Of a stretch of DNA of 7,317 nucleotides, positions 1 through 5,530 are shown one piece after another (position 1 is the first letter of the stretch; every line of letters begins with the position of its first letter). The stretch comes from Bacteroidetes/Chlorobi group bacterium ChocPot_Mid. GTDB taxonomy: Bacteria; Bacteroidota; Ignavibacteria; Kapaibacteriales; UBA2268. Position numbers and translations under genes: made by a program. Location: positions 1-7,317 of the forward strand of contig RCNQ01000119.1 in assembly GCA_003731675.1 (NCBI GenBank), given 5' to 3'. The notes beneath the pieces were generated by a model that made no database searches, was not told the origin of the DNA, and saw only the letters and a list, made by a program, of their open reading frames with translations.

Positions 1-739
1 ATTCAGCAACAGTTAAAGGTGGTAATATTGATGGAATTCTTTTCGCAAGCATTGTTTTTCCTGAACCGGGAGGTCCGAGCATCAGCATGTTGTGTCCACC
101 TGCGGCGGCTACTTCCAAGGCACGCTTGACGTTTTCCTGACCTCTTACGTCAGACATGTTGAATTGGTAATTGCTTTGGCTTTCTTCGAATAACCTGTTC
201 AAATCAACCTTTGTGGGTGCAATTTCAATTGTCCCATTCAAATAATTTACTGCATCGGTCAGAGTTTCAACAGCAATTACATCAATATCTTCGACCAAAG
301 CGGCTTCTTCGGCATTTTGCTTAGGCAGAATTATTTTTTCAAAGCCTTTGTCACGGGATTCAATGGCAATTGACAAAGCACCGTGGATATTTCTCAAACT
401 TCCATCGAGAGAGAGTTCGCCAAGTGCAATTATTTTATTCAGCGAATCAGGATTAATATCACCTTCTGCGGCTAATATGCCAAGAGCAATGGGCAAGTCG
501 AATGCACTTCCTTCTTTTCGGACATCTGCGGGTGCGAGGTTAATTATTATTCGTTTGGAAGGGAAGTTCAAATTTGAATTTTTGATTGCCGCCATCACTC
601 TTTCTTTGGATTCTTTGACGGCAGAATCGGGCAAACCGACCATAAAGTAGTTAGGGACTGCTTTTTCTATATGAGTTTCTATTTCAACAATAAATGCGCT
701 AATACCCAGCGTCGAAGCTGAACAAATTAATGAATACAT
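1..739 (-). CDS. comM: YifB/ComM-family Mg-chelatase-like AAA+ ATPase, N-terminal part (runs off left edge)
   Basis: Reading the minus strand from the ATG at 737-739 gives 246 codons open to the window edge, so the C-terminal half lies outside. Residues about 1-170 form the Lon-protease-S5-like ChlI domain typical of YifB/ComM. They include VGLPDSAVKESKERV (34-48) and the family block NLAPADVRKEGSAFDLPIAL (67-86). Residues 192-246 start the AAA+ domain, with FNMSDVRGQENVKRALEVAA followed by Walker A GPPGSGKT at 222-229 (DNA 76-53). In studied bacteria ComM is a hexameric helicase that promotes branch migration during natural transformation. Many family members are annotated only as Mg-chelatase subunit ChlI-like, with no link to chlorophyll. 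A GAGG stands 3 nt before the ATG, which is close for a Shine-Dalgarno site, but the family N-terminus (MYSLICSASTLGI) aligns well with this start. The family call is firm; the transformation role is inferred from the family. Confidence 0.93.
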   Translation of the reverse strand, partial: MYSLICSASTLGISAFIVEIETHIEKAVPNYFMVGLPDSAVKESKERVMAAIKNSNLNFPSKRIIINLAPADVRKEGSAFDLPIALGILAAEGDINPDSLNKIIALGELSLDGSLRNIHGALSIAIESRDKGFEKIILPKQNAEEAALVEDIDVIAVETLTDAVNYLNGTIEIAPTKVDLNRLFEESQSNYQFNMSDVRGQENVKRALEVAAAGGHNMLMLGPPGSGKTMLAKRIPSILPPLTVAE

Positions 740-754
740 AATCCTCGCCTTATT

Positions 755-800
755 CAAATTACGAATTACAAATTACGAATTATGAATTACAAATTACGAA
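755..800. repeat. Heptanucleotide tandem repeat (CRAATTA-type) upstream of comM
   Basis: Consecutive 7-bp units read CAAATTA (755), CGAATTA (762), CAAATTA (769), CGAATTA (776), TGAATTA (783), CAAATTA (790) and a partial CGAA (797). The array begins 15 bp upstream of the comM start codon and so lies in its likely promoter/leader region. Short AATTACG-type heptamer runs are known as intergenic low-complexity repeats in several bacterial groups. No function can be assigned here. Confidence 0.8.
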
Positions 801-846
801 AAATTTTAGATATATATAAATCGTATATAAGATGGGGCTTAAAATT

Positions 847-1035
847 TTAGAATTTAATAGAGATTTTATTTCCATCAGTTCTTCTCAAAGGATTATTCGC
901 AGAATAAACATACGGCGACCAGTCGTAATTCTTCTCTCCCGATAAATCGGAATTTACGCATATCTCCAACAAGAGCAGTTAAGGCGAAGTAAACCTTTCC
1001 GAAAAATCATCATTTTGCTTATACAGTTGTCTGCT
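847..1035 (-). pseudogene. RHS-repeat core remnant B (C-terminal side of the core)
   Basis: The minus-strand translation just downstream of hicB reads QLYKQNDDFSERFTSP and then hits an in-frame stop. About 33 bp of unrelated-looking sequence follow, and the same frame then resumes with EKNYDWSPYVYSANNPLR and RTDG before a stop at 847-849. ERFTSP followed by SPYxYxxNNPxRxxD is the signature of the RHS-repeat-associated core (TIGR03696-type), the conserved segment preceding the variable toxin tip in YD/RHS polymorphic toxins. The internal stop, missing start and short length mark it as a decayed fragment. The stretch between FTSP and EKNYDW could itself hold another scrap: one alternative frame gives KFRFIGREE, which resembles the RHS FxGKE motif. 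Its first part is repeated at 1690-1721 in remnant A. Confidence 0.72.
982..1013 (-). repeat. 32-bp direct repeat, copy B (inside RHS remnant B)
   Basis: Read on the minus strand from 1013 to 982, this matches 1721-1690 with two mismatches in 32 positions and has the same orientation. Both copies contain TTTTTCGGAAAGGTTTACTT and encode FSERFTSP in the same frame. The copies lie 708 bp apart and bracket the hicA-hicB pair. Confidence 0.85.
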
Positions 1036-1041
1036 TAACTT

Positions 1042-1251
1042 TTAGGCATACACCAATCGTCCTTTTGGCTCTGGTATGATTCTACCTAATTCATTCGCAG
1101 TTTCCAACCACTCATGAATTATTTTCTCGGCATTTTTCAGTGTTTCAGAATAAGTCTTGCCATCAGCCATGCAACCCGGCAGTTCCGGCACTTCGGCTAT
1201 GAATGAATTATCTTCTTCGCTCCAAAAGATTATTATTTCATATTTACTCAT
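1042..1251 (-). CDS. hicB: Short HicB-like antitoxin of a type II toxin-antitoxin pair
   Basis: This 69-residue protein shows the HicB fold signature: a first strand with EIIIFWSEEDNSFIAEVPEL (5-24), the near-invariant ELPGCMADGKTYSE (23-36), then an amphipathic helix NAEKIIHEWLETANELGR and an IPEP tail. It corresponds to the short, single-domain HicB type made only of the partial RNase-H-like domain; no C-terminal helix-turn-helix or ribbon-helix-helix domain follows. In this family HicB binds and occludes the HicA RNase. The start ATG lies inside the end of hicA (8-bp overlap, 1244-1251), so translational coupling is likely and the toxin gene comes first, as in most hicAB loci. Only a weak purine stretch precedes the ATG, which fits coupling. 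Decayed RHS sequence begins within a few bases of its stop codon. Confidence 0.9.
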   Translation of the reverse strand: MSKYEIIIFWSEEDNSFIAEVPELPGCMADGKTYSETLKNAEKIIHEWLETANELGRIIPEPKGRLVYA

Positions 1252-1504
1252 AATTATCCCGTAATAATTTATATTTTAATATTATATTTCTTATCTGTTT
1301 AACCTGATAAGTTTTAGCTTTGTTACCCAAAGGTTGAAGGTTAATTATTTCATCAATACCATCCTTAAAATAAATGTAATGGTCACCTTTTATTCTAACA
1401 CTAAATCCAAAGTAATCGAGTAAATTGCATAATTCGGAAAAACTGATGTTAGAATCAGAATTTCCTGAAAGAATTTTCAATATTAATTTAACAATTCTAC
1501 TCAT
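1244..1504 (-). CDS. hicA: HicA-like mRNA interferase toxin
   Basis: This 86-residue protein has the dsRBD-like HicA pattern: a helix with FSELCNLLDYFGFSVRIKG (22-40), the catalytic-histidine segment GDHYIYF with His42, and the C-terminal KAKTYQVKQIRNIILKY (62-78). The last segment corresponds to the family GKxKPYxVRQIRKII block. HicA toxins cleave mRNA and tmRNA independently of translation, using this histidine. At 86 residues it is longer than the commonest 60-70 residue HicA, through an N-terminal extension (MSRIVKLILKILSGNSDS). Later Met starts are not obvious, so the annotated start is retained, although no clear Shine-Dalgarno site precedes it. The gene overlaps hicB by 8 bp and forms a two-gene operon with it. 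The essential histidine and reading frame are intact, so the toxin is probably functional. Confidence 0.85.
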   Translation of the reverse strand: MSRIVKLILKILSGNSDSNISFSELCNLLDYFGFSVRIKGDHYIYFKDGIDEIINLQPLGNKAKTYQVKQIRNIILKYKLLRDNYE

Positions 1505-1520
1505 ATTTAACTAAAATATG
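1502..1520. promoter_or_regulatory. Inverted repeat over the hicA start codon, possible operator
   Basis: CATATTT (1502-1508) and AAATATG (1514-1520) are perfect inverted arms around a 5-bp spacer. The left arm includes the hicA start codon. Toxin-antitoxin operons are commonly autorepressed at such palindromes, but this HicB has no visible DNA-binding domain. The site could equally act as an mRNA hairpin masking the start, or be chance in AT-rich DNA. Confidence 0.3.
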
Positions 1521-1659
1521 AAACGATTTTGTAAAAAGAAAATTTTTATACAATCATGATTATTTTTGTTTCTTCATTTCTTCTGGGCAAAGTACAATAA
1601 TGTATGATATGCCAAGTAGTCTCTTGTCAAATAATTATATGCAACTTTATAATCGAACA

Positions 1660-2012
1660 TTAAACCGAATGTTTTATCTGTTTAAAGGCAGGTGAAGTAA
1701 ACCTTTCCGAAAAATTATCATACTTCCTAACACCAAATTCCCCAAACTTGCTCTCGTAATCCTTTTCTTTGCCGATGAAACTTAAGTGGTCTTAATCTTC
1801 AAAGAACTATTCTTTACACCAAACGGCTCGTAATCATACGCTCTTGAACTAAATAAGGAGTATTTGCGTTTGTGTCCCTTGTAACAACACGTAAATTTCC
1901 CAAATGGTCGTAAATATTAAAATCTTTCCTCCAATTTCCTTCCGTATCTTTCCGGTAGGTCATGTTTATTTGCGAACCTGCATAATTTTTATGTAATAGT
2001 TTTTTATTTTCT
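1660..2012 (-). pseudogene. RHS-repeat core remnant A (frameshifted)
   Basis: Three minus-strand frames give successive parts of one RHS core. From about 2012, NYAGSQINMTYRKDTEGNW leads to IYDHLGNLRVVTRDTN; DHLGNxR is an RHS hallmark. A shift near 1845-1855 moves to SRAYDYEPFGVKNSS, which stops at 1782-1784. A second shift gives SFIGKEKDYES, then KFGEFGVRKYDNFSERFTSP, with a stop at 1660-1662. DHLGN, YxPFG, GKExDxES, GxRxYD and RFTSPD-type motifs occur in this order in RHS/YD proteins. At least two frameshifts and no start codon make it a pseudogene. Homology ends at FTSP; the last few residues before the stop look unrelated. It begins 20 bp after the stop of the tandem DsrC-like gene. It supplies the N-terminal side of the core, and remnant B supplies the C-terminal side. 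Confidence 0.82.
1690..1721 (-). repeat. 32-bp direct repeat, copy A (inside RHS remnant A)
   Basis: This is the partner of 982-1013: 30 of 32 positions are identical, in the same orientation, and it encodes the same RHS-core residues. Together with copy B it encloses 676 bp (1014-1689) containing hicB, hicA, the hicA upstream region and the end of remnant A. Confidence 0.85.
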
Positions 2013-2032
2013 CATAAATGAATACCCTAAAA

Positions 2033-2701
2033 TTAACTCAATCTTAAACCTGATACTTTAACAGCTCCTCTGTGGTAGCCATCAGGGAAGAGCATTTCCA
2101 TATCTGCAATATCCAGATTATTTACTTCACATGTTTCGTAAATGTTTGGCAATTTATCGAATTTTTTGTAAAAATTACGTAAGAATTTAATTACGTTCCA
2201 GTGTTTTTCGGAAAGGGGATTTTGCATTTTCAGCTCAATTGCTTTGCAAATTGCAAATTGTTCATCCCATTCTTCGGGAGAGAGCAAAAATCCGTTACAG
2301 TCCACATGGTAGATTTTTTCCATGCTTTGCTCGGTAACTGGTTTTTTTACGTTATCCCAGTAGTAATATTTCACATAACCTTCTTTGTAGGTTAATCCTG
2401 CGAGTTTACACGCACCTCTGTGGTAACCAGTCGGAAATAATTTTTGTAAGTCTTTGAGTTTGAGTTTAAAATTTCTGCATGTTGTGTAAATATTAGGGCA
2501 GACATTGTTTTGTATGATGAAGTTTCTGATGAAGCGAATTATTTTCCAGTGTTTGTCGGTTAATCCATCAGGAATTTCGAGCTCTTCTGCAAGTGCTTCT
2601 GCGTAGTTTTCATCCCATTGTCGAGGGTCAACAAGAAAGCCGTAGGAGTCAACTTCGTATTTTTTTGCTCCAACTTTGAAAATTTTTGTCTGTTCAACCA
2701 T
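2033..2701 (-). CDS. Tandem two-domain DsrC/TusE-like protein with substituted redox cysteines
   Basis: This 222-residue protein consists of two DsrC/TusE/DsvC-like domains. Repeat 1 (about 12-110) runs YEVDSYGFLVDPRQWDENYA, DKHWKIIRFIRNF (49-61), PNIYTTC, LFPTGYHRGACKLAGL (88-103). Repeat 2 (about 130-222) runs YHVDCNGFLLSPEEWDEQFA, EKHWNVIKFLRNFY (165-178), PNIYETC, LFPDGYHRGAVKVSGL (204-219). Single-domain relatives carry sulfur as persulfide or trisulfide: DsrC in dissimilatory sulfur metabolism, TusE in tRNA 2-thiouridine synthesis. They use CysA, penultimate in the chain, and CysB 11 residues earlier. Here repeat 1 keeps CysB (Cys98), but the CysA position, 109, is Tyr. Repeat 2 has Val214 at CysB and ends before CysA. 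Cys75 and Cys191 occupy equivalent places in the two repeats. Start chosen at the ATG 2699-2701 because AGAGG stands 7 nt before it and the domain begins soon after; a longer reading to 2839 needs a TTG start without an RBS. The family call is firm; the function is unknown, and a regulatory or binding role is plausible. Confidence 0.87.
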   Translation of the reverse strand: MVEQTKIFKVGAKKYEVDSYGFLVDPRQWDENYAEALAEELEIPDGLTDKHWKIIRFIRNFIIQNNVCPNIYTTCRNFKLKLKDLQKLFPTGYHRGACKLAGLTYKEGYVKYYYWDNVKKPVTEQSMEKIYHVDCNGFLLSPEEWDEQFAICKAIELKMQNPLSEKHWNVIKFLRNFYKKFDKLPNIYETCEVNNLDIADMEMLFPDGYHRGAVKVSGLRLS

Positions 2702-2708
2702 TTTGGCA

Positions 2709-2713
2709 CCTCT
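2709..2713 (-). promoter_or_regulatory. Ribosome binding site fixing the start of the tandem DsrC-like gene
   Basis: On the minus strand AGAGG precedes the ATG at 2701 by 7 nt. It is the clearest Shine-Dalgarno sequence in the interior of the window, and it supports the internal ATG over the in-frame upstream TTG at 2839. Confidence 0.65.
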
Positions 2714-2912
2714 TAGATTTATATTAAGAATACAATTATTGCCAAATAAATTAGAACTATCAGTCCTTTGGATTTGAGAACTATTTCGGAAAACCCAAAG
2801 AACTGAAAATAATATAATAACATAAGATAACAAAATCAAGTAATTTTGTGTGTTTTTTAAGTTAAAATAAAATTATTTAATTAATAAAATTATAAATTTA
2901 AGGAGTTTTACT

Positions 2913-4025
2913 TTATAGTCTTTTGAGCCATTCGGAAAGCAAGACATCTGTTAAATAATAATGTCCGTCTTCTTTGTAAATAAACTCTTTGTCAAACAGA
3001 AAATCCAGAGCAGTTTTGACAGTACTGGCAGAACCGAGATAATATGAAGATAAAAACTCATTACTCATTGGTTGTTTGATGCCACTTTCTTTGGCTAAAG
3101 CTTTTAAAAGACCGAACTGCCTGCGAGTGAGCAAGGTTGCAAGATTGTCGTAATAACTTTTTCGTTCGTCAATTATACGGTTGAAAATAAGTTTTGTCAG
3201 CTCAAGATTTATTTTTTTATTTCCATGATTCCAGAGATAATGGCAGAATAGTTGGACAAAATAAGTGATTCCCCGGGACTTTTCGAATATAAATTCTAAT
3301 GATTTATTGTCGATTCTAATGTCGTTTTGAGCGAAATTATATATGATGAAGTTGCTGTAAACATCTTTGTCAATCGGCTTGAGCTCGAGAAAAGTAGTGC
3401 TTTGGTAAAATGGCTTGGAATATGAGCCGAACATTGAAAGCAACATATCTTTTTTACTTCCTGAAAATACAAATGAAGAGTTGTTTAAAAATTGTATTTT
3501 GGAGCGTAACAGTTCTTCTGTATTTTTTTCTGGGTAGTTGACAATCTGCTGAAATTCGTCAATGGCTATGAAGTATTTTTCTTCAGATTTTTTGATGAAA
3601 TCACAGATGTTGTCCAAATCATATTCCAGAGCATCAGGTCTGTTGAGTTTCAATTCGAAGCTCAGGGAGTTAGTAATCGGGTCAGTGCTGACAACGGGAG
3701 AAAATGCTTTAAAGAGGCGAGAAGCTTTGTTTATTATTTTATGTGATTTAGATATACCCTGATTCAGAAATGCTTTACCGAATTCTTCGACAAAATCGCT
3801 CAAGGTTTTTGTAGTGATTACATCGAAATAAATACATTTGAATTTTTCATCCTGTAATTTGTTGATGCTGTGCATAATCAGTCCTGTTTTCCCCATTTTT
3901 CTTTGTGAGAAAACAGTGATATTACTTGAATTATATGCTTCAGACATAATTCTTGAAGTTTCATTTTCGCGGTCGCAGAAGTATTCTGGCGAAACATATC
4001 CTTTTGTAATAAATGGATTAAACAT
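2913..4025 (-). CDS. P-loop AAA-type ATPase with C-terminal winged helix (archaeal-ATPase / COG1672-like)
   Basis: This 370-residue protein opens with MFNPFITKGYVSPEYFCDRE, a typical beginning for this family in Bacteroidota relatives. Walker A is FSQRKMGKTGL (39-49), the variant form of GxRRxGKTxL. Walker B is YFIAIDEFQQI (151-161), with Asp156 and Glu157. A sensor-like strand FVFSGSKKDML follows at 185-195. The C-terminal part (about 295-370) contains RRQFGLLKALA and STVKTALDFLFDKEFIYKED, a predicted winged helix ending in LSEWLKRL. Such proteins are STAND/Orc-like ATPases; most are uncharacterised, and some serve in defence or as regulators. AAGGA 6 nt upstream of the ATG at 4025 supports the start. 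Its promoter region is the 54-bp repeat region shared with dinB. The tandem DsrC-like gene lies 211 bp downstream on the same strand, too far to assume one operon. The substrate or partner is not predictable. Confidence 0.85.
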   Translation of the reverse strand: MFNPFITKGYVSPEYFCDRENETSRIMSEAYNSSNITVFSQRKMGKTGLIMHSINKLQDEKFKCIYFDVITTKTLSDFVEEFGKAFLNQGISKSHKIINKASRLFKAFSPVVSTDPITNSLSFELKLNRPDALEYDLDNICDFIKKSEEKYFIAIDEFQQIVNYPEKNTEELLRSKIQFLNNSSFVFSGSKKDMLLSMFGSYSKPFYQSTTFLELKPIDKDVYSNFIIYNFAQNDIRIDNKSLEFIFEKSRGITYFVQLFCHYLWNHGNKKINLELTKLIFNRIIDERKSYYDNLATLLTRRQFGLLKALAKESGIKQPMSNEFLSSYYLGSASTVKTALDFLFDKEFIYKEDGHYYLTDVLLSEWLKRL

Positions 4026-4061
4026 GTTATATCCTTAAAATCATATTTTGTCTAATTATTA

Positions 4062-4190
4062 TTACGTAAAAATAGTAATATTTATTGTATTATCAAAAAT
4101 ATTACGTTTTTTCCGTTACGTAATTTACGTAATATTTAGCAATTTTATTAAAATATTACGTTTTTTCCGTTACGTAATTTACGTAATAAT
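4062..4190. repeat. 54-bp tandem repeat with TTACGTAA palindromes
   Basis: Unit 1 is 4062-4115, unit 2 is 4116-4169, and a third partial unit starts at 4170. The right parts of units 1 and 2 are near-identical, and a 39-bp block (4096-4134 and 4150-4188) is identical across the unit junctions. The 8-bp palindrome TTACGTAA occurs at 4062, 4116, 4125, 4170 and 4179, so it recurs every 54 bp, with a second site 9 bp further on in units 2 and 3. AATATTACGT (4098-4107) and ACGTAATATT (4127-4136) are perfect 10-bp inverted arms; the second set (4152-4161 / 4181-4190) has one mismatch. The array begins 36 bp upstream of the ATPase start codon, where an operator or activator site would be expected, and ends about 165 bp before the dinB promoter candidate. 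Confidence 0.85.
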
Positions 4191-4354
4191 AAAAATTGTA
4201 TAAAATTGTATTAACAATATGATATATAATAAGTTATATTACAAATTATAAAATATTGTTTGAAAAATAAGGTTTTTTTTAAAATTAATACTGAATATGG
4301 TAAATTTAGATTTTTATAGTATTTATAAAATATTTTATTTATTTTTGGGTTAAA

Positions 4355-4383
4355 TTGTTATGTCATAATTAATGAAGTATATT
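4355..4383 (+). promoter_or_regulatory. Candidate sigma-70-type promoter of dinB
   Basis: TTGTTA (4355-4360) and TATATT (4378-4383) are separated by exactly 17 bp. Transcription would start near 4390, leaving a leader of about 20 nt before the dinB ATG. The -10 matches consensus at five of six positions and the -35 at four. The flanking DNA is AT-rich, so chance matches are possible. No LexA-like box was recognised beside it. Confidence 0.45.
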
Positions 4384-4408
4384 AGAAAGCGAGCAAGATG
4401 GTTAAGTA

Positions 4409-5527
4409 ATGGACGTCAGGAAAATTATTCATATTGATATGGACGCTTTTTTTGCATCTGTGGAGCAAAGAGACCATCCTGAGTTTCGTGGGAAACCAGT
4501 TGCCGTAGGTGGCAATAAAATCAGGGGGGTAGTAGCCGCGGCGAGTTATGAAGCAAGGAAATTCGGGGTTCATTCAGCTATGCCATCAAAGTTGGCTTAC
4601 AAGTTATGTCCTCAGATTATTTTTGCACGTCCGAGATTTGATGCATACAAAGAGGCATCTGATAAAGTGATGAATATTATGCGGAAGTTCACTGATTTAA
4701 TAGAGCAGGTCTCTATTGATGAGGCATATATTGACGTTACTGAGAACAAGTTTTCTATTCCATCTGCGAAATGGGTTGCTATTGAGATTAAAAAGCAGAT
4801 TTACAAAGAAACCAGACTTACTGCATCTGCTGGTGTTTCCTTCAATAAATTTTTAGCGAAGGTTGCTTCTGATTATAACAAGCCCAATGGTCTTTTTGTG
4901 ATTACACCTCAGGAAGCTGATGATTTCATTGACAAATTACCTGTTGGGAAAATCCCCGGGGTTGGCAAGGTTACGGAAGAAAAAATGCATAGGTTGGGAA
5001 TTGTTACCGGAGCTGATTTGAAAAGCAGAACGAAGTTTTATCTGAACGAGCATTTCGGGAAGGTTGGTTCATATTTCTATGAACTGATAAGGCATCAGGT
5101 TAATGACCCTGTTTCACCTGAGCATATACGTAAGTCAATTGGTTCGGAAAGGACATTCGACAAAGATATTAGCAACGAGCAGGATATGATTGCTACTCTT
5201 TATAGTATATCAAAAAGGGTGGCAGAGAGAATGGCTAATCATAATATTATGGGTAAAACAGTTACTATTAAAATTAAATACTTCGATTTTGAGCTGAACA
5301 CAAGGAGTAGGACAGTACAGAATTTTATTAATACTGAGAATGAAATTTTTGATATTGCATCGGAATTACTTTTTGTACCTGTTAAGCCGATAAAGCCGGT
5401 AAGGTTGTTAGGAATACAAGTTTCAAATCTCAATACTGAAACGGATAAGGAGTATGCAAAACAGCTTTCTTTTGATTTTTATGGACAACAGAAGGATATT
5501 ACTTCAGGCAAAGATGAGGATTTTTAG
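4409..5527 (+). CDS. dinB: DNA polymerase IV (Y-family translesion polymerase)
   Basis: This 372-residue protein is a full-length match to DinB. The palm motif HIDMDAFFASVEQ (8-20) carries the metal ligand Asp10 and steric-gate Phe15. SIDEAYIDVT (102-111) carries Asp104 and Glu105. A helix-hairpin-helix GVGKVTEEKMHRLGI follows at 184-198. The little-finger domain starts around SIGSERTFDKDI (243-254). QLSFDF (352-357) near the C-terminus is a good beta-clamp-binding motif. The enzyme extends DNA past lesions with low fidelity and acts at stalled forks. All catalytic residues are intact. The ATG at 4409 is supported by family alignment (MDVRKIIHID) but has only a weak ribosome binding site. A three-codon ORF, ATG-GTT-AAG-TAA at 4398-4409, shares its last A with the dinB ATG. 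The gene ends in a double stop TAG-TGA, 3 bp from the convergent ftsI stop. Confidence 0.97.
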   Translation: MDVRKIIHIDMDAFFASVEQRDHPEFRGKPVAVGGNKIRGVVAAASYEARKFGVHSAMPSKLAYKLCPQIIFARPRFDAYKEASDKVMNIMRKFTDLIEQVSIDEAYIDVTENKFSIPSAKWVAIEIKKQIYKETRLTASAGVSFNKFLAKVASDYNKPNGLFVITPQEADDFIDKLPVGKIPGVGKVTEEKMHRLGIVTGADLKSRTKFYLNEHFGKVGSYFYELIRHQVNDPVSPEHIRKSIGSERTFDKDISNEQDMIATLYSISKRVAERMANHNIMGKTVTIKIKYFDFELNTRSRTVQNFINTENEIFDIASELLFVPVKPIKPVRLLGIQVSNLNTETDKEYAKQLSFDFYGQQKDITSGKDEDF

Positions 5528-5530
5528 TGA

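Larger units (their letters stand above)
4026..4408. other. Divergent intergenic region between the ATPase gene and dinB
   Basis: This 383-bp region, very rich in A and T, contains no credible gene. It holds the 54-bp repeats (4062-4190), a short direct repeat AAAATTGTA (4192-4200 and 4202-4210), a long-range inverted pair AACAATAT (4213-4220) / ATATTGTT (4253-4260), and a probable dinB promoter near its right end. I saw no tRNA or recognisable structured RNA in it. Confidence 0.7.

Noticed and set aside
348..650. 100-codon plus-strand ORF
   Set aside because: It lies antisense to comM, whose protein matches its family throughout this stretch; it is a shadow frame.
1574..1660. 28-codon minus-strand ORF (MFDYKVAYNYLTRDY...) whose ATG overlaps the stop of RHS remnant A
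   Set aside because: It is very short, with no recognisable domain and no ribosome binding site; the TAATG overlap with a pseudogene stop is not enough to call a gene.
2718..2745. TTGGCA-N16-TATAAA promoter-like sequence (minus strand) before the DsrC-like gene
   Set aside because: The predicted transcription start would fall in or next to the Shine-Dalgarno sequence, so the match is probably chance in AT-rich DNA.
2702..2839. 46-residue hydrophobic N-terminal extension of the tandem DsrC-like protein
   Set aside because: It needs a TTG start with no ribosome binding site, has no similarity to DsrC N-termini, and the internal ATG at 2701 has a good AGAGG at 7 nt.
2860..2912. Terminator hairpin after the ATPase gene
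   Set aside because: Only A/T inverted runs such as TTAATTAA are present, with no GC-containing stem followed by a T tract.
4040..4045. TATGAT as -10 box of the ATPase gene
   Set aside because: It lies too close to the start codon; transcription would begin inside the AAGGA ribosome binding site.
4062..4190. CRISPR array
   Set aside because: The repeats are long, contiguous and internally palindromic, with no unique spacers of constant length and no cas genes.
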